Shown here piece by piece: positions 19,293-26,741 of a stretch of DNA of 64,000 nucleotides. Source of the DNA: Nostocoides sp. HKS02 (GTDB lineage: Bacteria > Actinomycetota > Actinomycetes > Actinomycetales > Dermatophilaceae); assembly GCF_009707485.1 (NCBI RefSeq), contig NZ_CP046121.1, positions 186,001-250,000 of the forward strand. Direction: 5' to 3'. Below the pieces are notes generated by a model, which saw nothing but the letters and a program-made list of their open reading frames with translations, made no database searches and was not told the origin of the DNA. The translations under genes were made by a program, and so were the position numbers. The stretch's first letter is position 1. Each line of letters starts with the position of its first letter.

Positions 19293-20721
19293 CGGGGCTC
19301 CATGAGCACGTACCCGCGGTCGGCGGCCACCACGGTCCAGTGCCACTGGTTGCCCAGCGCCGAGACCAGGGGAGCGTCGGCCTTGAGCAGCGCGGCGCGT
19401 GCCTGGGTGCGAGCGAGGTATGCCGTCCAGCCGGGTTGGGCGCTGAGCGCGGCGATGTAGCCCCGCACGTGCGCCGCGCTGTAGACCTCGATGCGGATGT
19501 CGAAGACCGGACGCAGCTGCGGGGCCTGGAACATCAGCCACCCGGAGAGGTCGCCGTCGGAGATGACGTGGGTGCCCTGGGGGATCTGGCGCAGCGGTTG
19601 GGTCAGGGCGGTCGGCACCTGACGAGCCGCCTGCCCGCGGATGGCCGCGAGGGGGATGGCGAGCACGACCGCGGCGACGGTGGCTGTCACCAGGACGGCG
19701 AGCTCGGCGCCCCGGGCGCCGAGGGGGGAGGTGGGCTGGCGCTCGCCGCGTCAGAGCGGCGCCGGGTGAGGTAGCCCTCGGCGGCGTCGGCGAGCAGCAT
19801 GGCGCCCACGATCGCCCCGATACCCACGGTGCGCTGCATGACGAGGACGAGGCAGATGGCGGCGACCCAGACCATCACCTGCCAGTACGGCGGCTGGCGC
19901 CGGCTGGTCACCCACAGCCCGAACACCGTGCCCAGCACGACGAGGGTGAGGGCCACCGACGGGGTGCGGACCGACGAGGCCATCCACTCGGTGACGAACT
20001 GGCGCGCGTTCCCGCCGACGGCGAACGGCGACAGGACGAGCCGCGGCCCGAGGGGGGTCAAGGCCGATGCGACGACGCACCCCGCCAGCACCGCAACCAG
20101 GCGGTTGCGCTCGCCTGGGGTGAACAGGCGTTGCAGGACGATGCCGGCGACGATGAGGGCCCCGATGCCCAGGCCCATGGCCCAGACCCCGTGGACGCAG
20201 GCGGCCAGCCAGGTGAAGGGGACCAGCCACCACCGGGGTCGGCCGTCGTGCGCTGAGCGCCACCAGGCCGCGACGGTGACGACGACCATGATGAAGCCGA
20301 GGAGCTGGGGTCGTTCGGTCAGTGAGGGGTACGCCCCGGCGATCGTCAGCGCCGTGGCCGCCAGGGCGATGGCCGGGCGCGCGGCCAGCCGGGTCGCCAG
20401 CACCATGGCGAGGGCGAACACGGCGATGCCGACGCCGCGGACCCAGGCCACCGCGGGCAGCCCGGCATGGTCGTAGAGGGCCGCGACGACGATCGAGGGC
20501 AGCCACTGGGTCGGCTCGTACGCGGAGCTGGCGTACGGTGCGAACGGGTCAGGAGCGGCGAACCGGTGGCCATCGAGGAGGAACTGCCCAACCTTGAGGT
20601 GCAGCCAGGGACTCGGGTCTGCCACAGCTCGCGTGGCGAGGGCGGTGAGCACCAGACCGGCGGCCGTCAGGCCTGTCCATCCGACCCGGGGCGAGCTCCG
20701 CAAGAAGGGCGTGCGGAACAT
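19289..20721 (-). CDS. Polytopic membrane protein, paralogue 3 (frameshifted)
   Basis: About 477 residues after repair, ATG at 20721. The N-terminal frame (to about residue 330) has DPSPWLHLKVGQFLLDGHRF, DPFAPYAS, TQWLPSIVVAALYD, SLTERPQLLGF and TPLGPRLVLSPFAVGGNA. The C-terminal frame carries LAVLVTATVAAVVLAIPLAA, SDGDLSGWLMFQAPQL and DIRIEVYSAAHVRGY. The break maps to the six-G run at 19723-19728. One extra base joins ASPPPP to LGARGAELAVLV in frame. First gene of the four-gene minus-strand operon and divergent from the Tad pilus locus. Conserved aromatic/acidic first-loop residues are kept, so it was probably functional. Confidence 0.72.
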
Positions 20722-20911
20722 GTGCCCACCCTGTCGGCTGCACACCCTCTGGGCAAGGACCACGCCACGCAATCGTCCGTTTTGCTGAGGTGCGTGACTC
20801 GAAGGTCCTAGTCGGTAGTGACTCGACGGGGGATTCGTGCTCGCTCGCGGATTGCGAGGCTATGCCGTGCAGACATTCGTCTGTCCCGTTGGTCTCGAAA
20901 GGACATCCGCA

Positions 20912-21085
20912 ATGAGCAAGTTCGTCGCTAAGTTCCAGGCCCGCCTCGCCACCCGCGAGCAGGGCGCGACCGCGGTGGAGTACGGCCTCATGGTCGCCCT
21001 CATCGCGATCGTCATCATCGCCGCTGTCACCCTCCTCGGTGGCAACCTCAACAACCTCTTCAACAAGGTGGCCGTCAGCGTCTGA
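20912..21085 (+). CDS. flp: Flp family type IVb pilin (copy 1)
   Basis: 57 residues, ATG with a GAAAGGA ribosome-binding site. Major-subunit candidate of the Flp/Tad pilus. A basic leader ends REQG, followed by ATAVEYGLMVALIAIV: the G^ATAVEY prepilin peptidase site with Glu5 and Tyr6 of the mature pilin, then the hydrophobic assembly helix and a short C-terminus, GGNLNNLFNKVAVSV. First gene of the Tad operon. The 190 bases upstream, divergent from the membrane-protein operon, must hold both promoters; I see no confident -35/-10 pair there. Confidence 0.93.
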   Translation: MSKFVAKFQARLATREQGATAVEYGLMVALIAIVIIAAVTLLGGNLNNLFNKVAVSV

Positions 21086-21132
21086 GCCGAGTCGGCTCGA
21101 CCGAACATCCACATTTGTGAAAGGGAGTCAGC

Positions 21133-21297
21133 ATGTCGAAGTTCCTCGCGAAGTTTTCTTCGCGTGACGAGCGTGGGGCGACGGCGGTGGAGTACGGCCT
21201 GATGGTCGCCCTCATCGCCATCGTGATCATCGCGGCCGTCACGCTTCTCGGTGGCAACCTGAACAACCTGTTCAACCAGGTTGCCGTCAGCGTCTGA
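21133..21297 (+). CDS. flp: Flp family type IVb pilin (copy 2)
   Basis: 54 residues, ATG at 21133 preceded by AAGGGAG. From the cleavage site on (G^ATAVEYGLMVALIAIV through NLFNQVAVSV) it differs from copy 1 at a single residue, Lys to Gln. The basic leaders differ by a three-residue deletion and several substitutions. This indicates a recent tandem duplication or gene conversion of the mature pilin. Both copies should be processed by a prepilin peptidase, which is not encoded in this window. Confidence 0.92.
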   Translation: MSKFLAKFSSRDERGATAVEYGLMVALIAIVIIAAVTLLGGNLNNLFNQVAVSV

Positions 21298-21350
21298 GCA
21301 CGTCCACAAGCCCGACGGGACCCCCGCCGCGCATCAGGGAGAGAGGTGTC

Positions 21351-21596
21351 ATGAACGAGTTTTGGACCTTCGGTCGGACCGCGTGTTGCGGTGGCCTGGG
21401 TGTGAAGGCTCTGTTGGCATCCGCTCACGATCGCGGTGATCGCGGTCGCCTCAGCTCTCGCTGGGGCGACCGCGGTGCCACCGCCGTGGAGTACGCGATC
21501 ATGGTCAGCCTGATCGCCGTCGTCATCGTGTCCGGCGTCAGCCTTTTCGGGCAGAACATCATCCACTTGTTCAACGTTCCTTCAAGCGCGCTGTGA
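21351..21596 (+). CDS. Divergent Flp-like pilin (copy 3)
   Basis: 81 residues, ATG after a GGGAGAGAGG ribosome-binding region. Retains the signature G^ATAVEYAIMVSLIAVVIVSGVSLFG, so it should enter the Flp processing and assembly pathway. Its leader is unusually long, about 42 residues, with two adjacent cysteines near residue 12 and an Asp/Arg-rich stretch. The C-terminus NIIHLFNVPSSAL differs from the other two copies. It may be a minor pilin; that is inference. Confidence 0.85.
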   Translation: MNEFWTFGRTACCGGLGVKALLASAHDRGDRGRLSSRWGDRGATAVEYAIMVSLIAVVIVSGVSLFGQNIIHLFNVPSSAL

Positions 21597-21606
21597 GATC
21601 TGAGCC

Positions 21607-22053
21607 ATGACCCATCGCCGTCACCGCCGGGAGCGCGGCGCAGCAGCAGTCGAGATGGCCATCGTGCTGCCACTCCTGCTGTTGATCACTGGTGGCATCG
21701 TCGATCTGGGACGCATGTACCTGGGAGAGATCCTCGTCACCAATGCAGCCAGAGATGGGGCCAGAATGGCCTCACTCAAGGCATACCCGGTGAGCGACAT
21801 CGTCACGCGCGCCCAGTCCGCAACAAGCGGCATCACCCCGTTCGTAGCGGCCTCAGTCACCGTGACCGTCAACCCCAACCCGGCGACGGGTCCGACCACC
21901 TGCACCCCCGACCCCGCCACGACTGTCCCCGTGGCTACTGTCACCGTGAAGGCCGACAACTTCAGGTGGATGATCCTCGATGCCGTTCCGCGGCTTCTTG
22001 GGGCAACGATCAACCCTCCCACGATTTCCGCCACTGCTTCGATGCAGTGCTGA
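21607..22053 (+). CDS. tadE: TadE-like pilus assembly pseudopilin
   Basis: 148 residues. TadE-family N-terminus: basic RRHRRERGAAAVEMAIVLPLLLLITGGIVDLGRMY, that is a G^AAAVE type prepilin site followed by the membrane helix, then NAARDGARMASL, a conserved feature of TadE/TadG proteins. The remaining 100 residues are a beta-rich extracytoplasmic region with one cysteine pair (near TTCTPD and the C-terminal MQC). Likely minor pseudopilin of the Tad machine. Ten bases after copy 3 and 16 before tadG. Confidence 0.9.
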   Translation: MTHRRHRRERGAAAVEMAIVLPLLLLITGGIVDLGRMYLGEILVTNAARDGARMASLKAYPVSDIVTRAQSATSGITPFVAASVTVTVNPNPATGPTTCTPDPATTVPVATVTVKADNFRWMILDAVPRLLGATINPPTISATASMQC

Positions 22054-22069
22054 GCGACGAGGCAAGTCA

Positions 22070-23380
22070 ATGCGTGGATTTATGGTGATGAGACGGCTTG
22101 CTCAAGTGGGCTCGCCGCGCCTACGTGGCGAGCGTGGTGCGATCGCGACCCTCGTGACGATTTTGCTGTCCGGAGGGGTGCTCTTCGGATGCACGGCGCT
22201 GGCTGTGGACGTGGGTTCGCTGATGTTCGAACGCCGACAGCTTCAAAATGGCGCGGACTCAGCCGCGTCCTCACTCGCCATGGCATGCGCCGACAACATG
22301 GCGGCGTGCACCATGTCCAACACCTCGACTGCCGCCGTCGTCAACCGGTTCAACAACGTCAACAACACCAAAGACCAAGTCGGCGGCATCGATTCGGTGT
22401 GCGGCAACTCGTTGGTGACGAACGTGGTCGCATCGATGCCGTTGTGCCCCGCCTCGACTGGTGGCACGACTGACTGTCCGCCCGTGAGTAGCGCCTTGGC
22501 GACCGCGAACGTCCCATGGGTCGAGGTGCACACGAAGACCCAGCAAGCCGACGGCACCAGCGCGGTACCGAATGTGATCACTCGAATGGTCACGGGTGCC
22601 AGTGCGACGACGGTCAAGGCCTGTGCGCGAGCGGCCTGGGGCCCGGCCGGCGTCGCCACCCTCAACATCCTTCCCGTGGTGATGTCCTACTGCGACTGGA
22701 AAGCGCAGACCGGCTACGACCCGCTGCACCCCAACAACCCGGGGCTGTACCCGCCTAGCCCAACTGCAGGACAGACACCCGGTTACGGAACCGTGGACAA
22801 CCCTTGGCCCGCCTTGAGCTGGGAGCGCGCGGTGTACACGCAGGGAAGCACGTCCACGTGCACCACATGGAATGGGCACGTGGCCCCTGGCGGCTTCTCA
22901 GTCATTCAGGGCACGACGAGCTGTCAGGTGGCGAGCTCAATCGGCGATTGGTTCTGGGCGCGCCCGGGCAACTCGCGACCCTGCGACTCGACAATCTTCG
23001 ACGGCTACCGCGGGAAGATCGTGTACATCCCGATCTTCGATTGCCTTTCGTACCAAGCGTGGCCAACATACGACCCCACTAACCCACCCGCAGGTGGGTG
23101 CAACAACGGGAATGGGAGCAACACGTACTACCACGTGTCGATGTACGCCGCGTTCTACCTCACGGGTTGGTACTTCTCCAGCAGTCCTCAGCCTTCAATC
23201 GTCCCAGGTAGCACGTTCGGCTCCCCAGGTCATCCCTGCGTAGGCGGTGACCGTTGCATGTATGGCTTCTTCGTGAAGGACCTGATCACGGGGGCCCAGC
23301 TTCAGGCGCTTCAGTCCGCGGTTGTCCCCGGTCCCCAGCCCCCCAACGGCGGTCTTCAGACCGCGACACCTGTCGGATAA
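22070..23380 (+). CDS. tadG: TadG-like pilus assembly protein
   Basis: 436 residues from ATG 22070, preceded by GACGAGG. The TadG-like N-terminus has GERGAIATLVTILLSGGVLFGCTALAVDVGSLMFERRQLQNGADSAA, a membrane helix followed by the conserved RRQLQNxADxAA helix. The large C-terminal region (about 60-436) is Asn/Gly/Tyr/Cys-rich with many paired cysteines and is predicted to lie outside the cell, possibly disulfide-stabilised. I find no von Willebrand MIDAS motif in it, unlike many TadG proteins. The 3' half is visibly lower in G+C and uses rarer codons than its neighbours. Confidence 0.82.
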   Translation: MRGFMVMRRLAQVGSPRLRGERGAIATLVTILLSGGVLFGCTALAVDVGSLMFERRQLQNGADSAASSLAMACADNMAACTMSNTSTAAVVNRFNNVNNTKDQVGGIDSVCGNSLVTNVVASMPLCPASTGGTTDCPPVSSALATANVPWVEVHTKTQQADGTSAVPNVITRMVTGASATTVKACARAAWGPAGVATLNILPVVMSYCDWKAQTGYDPLHPNNPGLYPPSPTAGQTPGYGTVDNPWPALSWERAVYTQGSTSTCTTWNGHVAPGGFSVIQGTTSCQVASSIGDWFWARPGNSRPCDSTIFDGYRGKIVYIPIFDCLSYQAWPTYDPTNPPAGGCNNGNGSNTYYHVSMYAAFYLTGWYFSSSPQPSIVPGSTFGSPGHPCVGGDRCMYGFFVKDLITGAQLQALQSAVVPGPQPPNGGLQTATPVG

Positions 23381-23395
23381 AAGGAACAGACCACC

Positions 23396-24181
23396 ATGGG
23401 ACGCAGAGTTCTCGCCATCTTCGCCGCAGCAGTCATCGCCCTCATCGGGGTGGTCGCCGTACTGCTGTACGCCCGCGGCGCCGACGCCCGCGCGGTGTCC
23501 GCCAACGAGCCGACGTCGGTCTACGTCAGCACGAAGCCCATTCCGGCCAGCACCCAGCTCAAGGACGCGGTGCGCAGCGGGATGCTCGTCAAGACCGCGA
23601 TCCCGGCCAAGGGTGTGCCGGCTGGTGCGCTCTCCGACGTGAACGCGGACAACGGGTCGCTCGTCGCGGTGACGGACATCGCCCCTGGTGAGTACGTCCT
23701 CGCGTCGCGCTTCGGCTCCACCCCGCAGGGCAGCAAGGCGATCGAGGTGCCGACGGGCATGGTCGCCGTATCGGTGTCGCTCAGCGACCCGGCCCGCGTG
23801 GGCAGCTTCGTCACCCCGGGGACGCACATCGGCATCTTCGACACGTACAAGGTCGCGTCGGCCGGGTCCTCGTCCGCCAGCGCCGCCAACGGCGCCGGCG
23901 TCGCGGGCACGTCGGTCCTGCTCGACGACGTCCTCGTGATCGGCATGGGCAGCACGGCGCTCAACCCGGGCACCCCGACGACGCCGGGTGCAGCGGCGCC
24001 CGCCGCCGCCGCCGCACCGGGGTTCCTGGTGACCGTCGCCCTGAGCCCGCACAACGCGGCCCGCCTGATCCATGCGATCAGCTCCGGATCGCTGTATGCC
24101 GTGCTGCGCAGCTCGGACCTGAAGATGGCCAACACGCCGACGGTGACCGACCTCAACCTCTTCTCAGGAGCCGGCCAGTGA
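23396..24181 (+). CDS. cpaB: Flp pilus assembly protein CpaB/RcpC
   Basis: 261 residues. N-terminal membrane anchor (about 5-27), then a SAF domain typical of CpaB: TSVYVSTKPIPASTQLKDAV, VKTAIPAKGVPAGALSDV, then a long RcpC-like region with VAVSVSLSDPARVGSFVTPGTHIGIFDTY and a C-terminal GFLVTVALSPHNAARLIHAISSG. An Ala/Pro-rich linker of about 25 residues separates the two parts. In diderms CpaB works with the secretin. This Gram-positive system has none, so it probably acts at the cell-wall face. The stop overlaps the tadZ GTG by four bases. Confidence 0.9.
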   Translation: MGRRVLAIFAAAVIALIGVVAVLLYARGADARAVSANEPTSVYVSTKPIPASTQLKDAVRSGMLVKTAIPAKGVPAGALSDVNADNGSLVAVTDIAPGEYVLASRFGSTPQGSKAIEVPTGMVAVSVSLSDPARVGSFVTPGTHIGIFDTYKVASAGSSSASAANGAGVAGTSVLLDDVLVIGMGSTALNPGTPTTPGAAAPAAAAAPGFLVTVALSPHNAARLIHAISSGSLYAVLRSSDLKMANTPTVTDLNLFSGAGQ

Positions 24182-25368
24182 CTCTGCTCTGGGACGCCGA
24201 CCCCACGGCCTCCGACCGGTACTCGTTCGCCCTCGGCGCGGACATCGTCCGCTTCGACAACCTCGCCACGGCCACGCGGGCCTTGCAGGAGTACGTGAAC
24301 GACCCCCTGCTCATCATCGGGCCCGAGGTCGACATGCAGAGCGCGTGCGACCTGTCCGACTTCGCGAGGGTCGAGCGGCCCGAGATGGGCGTCGTGCTCA
24401 TGCGGCGCCGACTCGACGTCACCGTCCTCGCGCAGGCGCTGCGATCGGGTATCCGCGAGGTCATCCCCGCCGACGACCTGACCGCGCTCGCCGATGCCGC
24501 GCGCCGCAGCCGCGAGCTCTCCTCGAAGGTCGCGGGCCACGTGGGCGACGCTGCGGTCACCGAGGGCCGCGTCGTCACGGTGTTCTCCGCCAAGGGTGGC
24601 GTGGGCAAGACGACGTTCTCGACCAACCTGGGGGCCTACCTCGCCTCCAAGGGATCCAAGGTCCTGCTCATGGACCTCGACCTCGCGTTCGGCGATGTCG
24701 CGATCAGCCTCCAGCTCCTGCCGCAGAACTCGATGTCCGACCTCATCGCGATGAGTGGGCACCTCGACGCCCAGGGCCTCGCCTCGATCGTCACCCGCCA
24801 CGAGAGCGGTCTGGATGTCGCGGCGGCGCCGTCGGAGCCGAGCGATGCCGACCGCATCCCCGGTGCGCTGGTCGGTGAGGCCCTGCGGGTTGCGCGACGC
24901 GCGTACGACTACGTCGTCGTCGACACCCCGCCCGCGTTCACCGAGCACGTCCTGGCCGCCTTCGACGTGAGCGACCTGTTGATCCTCATCGCCACGCTCG
25001 ACATCCCGGCGGTGAAGAACCTGCGCCTGAGCCTGGACACCCTCGACCTCCTGGGCAGCCCCAAGGAGAGCCGGGTCGTCGTGCTCAACCGGTCCGACGC
25101 CAAGGTCGGGCTGCGGGCCGAGGACGTCGTCGCGGCGATCCGCCAGGACATCGCCATCACGGTGCCCAGCAGCGCGGCCGTCCCGGCCTCGATCAACCGA
25201 GGTGTCCCGATCGTCCTCGACGAGCCGCGCCACGCGGTGAGCGTGGCGCTTCGCGAGCTCGCCGACCGATTCATCCGCGTCCAGCCCGCCGCCGGGTCCC
25301 CCGGCAGCAAGGCGGACGAGCCGAAGCGTTCCGAGCGCTGGAGCCTGACCCGAGGGAGCAAGCGATGA
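24178..25368 (+). CDS. tadZ: TadZ/CpaE-type localisation ATPase
   Basis: 396 residues. N-terminal atypical receiver-like domain (about 1-125, with DPLLIIGPEVDMQSACDL and RRRLDVTVLAQALRSGIREVI), followed by a MinD/ParA-like ATPase: VFSAKGGVGKTTFSTNLGAYLA (deviant Walker A with both lysines), LLMDLDLAFGDVAISLQL, VVVDTPPAFTEHVLAAFD and VLNRSDAKVG. TadZ places the pilus machine at the pole. The basic C-terminal tail is Ser/Lys-rich. Overlaps both neighbours by four bases. Confidence 0.93.
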   Translation: MTLLWDADPTASDRYSFALGADIVRFDNLATATRALQEYVNDPLLIIGPEVDMQSACDLSDFARVERPEMGVVLMRRRLDVTVLAQALRSGIREVIPADDLTALADAARRSRELSSKVAGHVGDAAVTEGRVVTVFSAKGGVGKTTFSTNLGAYLASKGSKVLLMDLDLAFGDVAISLQLLPQNSMSDLIAMSGHLDAQGLASIVTRHESGLDVAAAPSEPSDADRIPGALVGEALRVARRAYDYVVVDTPPAFTEHVLAAFDVSDLLILIATLDIPAVKNLRLSLDTLDLLGSPKESRVVVLNRSDAKVGLRAEDVVAAIRQDIAITVPSSAAVPASINRGVPIVLDEPRHAVSVALRELADRFIRVQPAAGSPGSKADEPKRSERWSLTRGSKR

Positions 25369-26741
25369 GTCTCGCCGACCGTCTCGAGAGCGTTCGTCGC
25401 CAGCAGCAGCAGGCCGCTGCACCCCAACAGCAGCGCAGCCCCAGCGCCCCAGCCGAGCGGGTGCGGATCGCTGACCCGTTCGCCGCGGTGAAGGCCAGCG
25501 TGCACCAGGCGCTGCTCGACTCCCTGGGCCCGCAGCTCTACGACCCGCACCTGGACCAGTCCGAGCTCGAGAGCCGGGTCCGCCACACCCTCCAGGAGGT
25601 CATCGACTCCGAGGAGACCCCGCTCTCGCACTCAGACCGCACCCGGATCGCTCAGGAGGTCGCCGACGAGATCCTCGGCCACGGTCCGCTGGAGCCGCTC
25701 CTGCGTGACAGCGAGATCTCCGAGATCATGGTCAACGGCGCCGACCGCATCTACGTCGAGCGCGCTGGCAAGCTCTACTCGGTTGAGACGCACTTCTCGT
25801 CCGAGGCGCACCTGCGACGCACCATCGACAAGATCGTCGGTCGGGTCGGTCGCCGAGTCGACGAGGCCAGCCCGCTGGTCGACGCGCGTCTGCCCGATGG
25901 CTCGCGTGTCAACGCGGTGATCCCCCCGATCGCGCTCGACGGGGCCATGCTCACCATCCGAAAGTTCTCGACGGACCCCTTCACCGACCGCGACCTCATC
26001 GCCTTCGGCACCTTCACGCCCCGCGTCCGCGACTTCCTGATCGGCTGCGTCCGCGGGCGGCGCAACATCATCATCTCGGGTGGTACCGGCTCCGGTAAGA
26101 CGACCCTGCTCAACGTCATCTCCTCGTTCATCCCCGACGACGAGCGCATCGTCACGATCGAGGATGCCGCCGAGCTCCAGCTCAAGCAGGACCACGTGCT
26201 GCGGCTCGAGTCCCGCCCGTCCAACATCGAGGGCAAGGGCGCCATCCCGATCCGCGAGCTCGTCAAGAACTCGCTGCGTATGCGGCCCGACCGCATCGTC
26301 GTCGGTGAGATCCGTGACGGGGCCGCGCTCGACATGCTCCAGGCGATGAACACCGGTCACGACGGGTCCATCACCACGGTGCACGCCAACAGCCCGCGCG
26401 ACAGCCTGTCGCGCCTCGAGACGCTGGTGCTCATGGCGGGCGTCGACCTGCCCGTGCGCGCCATCCGCGAGCAGGTCGCGGGAGCCGTGGACCTGGTGAT
26501 CCAGCAGGCCCGCCTGAAGGACGGCTCACGCCGCATCACCGCCATCAGCGAGGTGGCGGGTATGGAGTCGGACGTCATCACGATGCAGGACCTGTTCACC
26601 TTCGACTACAGCGCCGGCCGTGACGACCAGGGGCGGTTCAAGGGCACCCTGGTCAGCACCGGTCTGCGACCGAAGTTTTCCCAGGAGCTGCACGACCAGG
26701 GCATCGAGTTCGCTCCGGACCTGTTCATCCGGGGGGTGTGA
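25365..26741 (+). CDS. tadA: TadA/CpaF secretion ATPase
   Basis: 458 residues. Cytoplasmic hexameric motor for Flp pilus assembly. The N-terminal Gln-rich region is followed by the CpaF N-domain (LGHGPLEPLLRDSEISEIMVNGADRIYVER) and the ATPase core: Walker A in SGGTGSGKTTLLN, the Asp box IEDAAELQL, HVLRLESRP, Walker B RIVVGEIRDG, and the His box TGHDGSITTVHANSP. Length is normal. Coupled by four-base overlaps to tadZ and tadB. Confidence 0.97.
   Translation: MSLADRLESVRRQQQQAAAPQQQRSPSAPAERVRIADPFAAVKASVHQALLDSLGPQLYDPHLDQSELESRVRHTLQEVIDSEETPLSHSDRTRIAQEVADEILGHGPLEPLLRDSEISEIMVNGADRIYVERAGKLYSVETHFSSEAHLRRTIDKIVGRVGRRVDEASPLVDARLPDGSRVNAVIPPIALDGAMLTIRKFSTDPFTDRDLIAFGTFTPRVRDFLIGCVRGRRNIIISGGTGSGKTTLLNVISSFIPDDERIVTIEDAAELQLKQDHVLRLESRPSNIEGKGAIPIRELVKNSLRMRPDRIVVGEIRDGAALDMLQAMNTGHDGSITTVHANSPRDSLSRLETLVLMAGVDLPVRAIREQVAGAVDLVIQQARLKDGSRRITAISEVAGMESDVITMQDLFTFDYSAGRDDQGRFKGTLVSTGLRPKFSQELHDQGIEFAPDLFIRGV

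Noticed and set aside
19289..19690. Separate small gene (133 residues) with a GTGA overlap to the upstream frame
   Set aside because: The product equals the C-terminal domain of the two neighbouring paralogues, and a one-base change in the six-G run joins the frames, so it is one gene.
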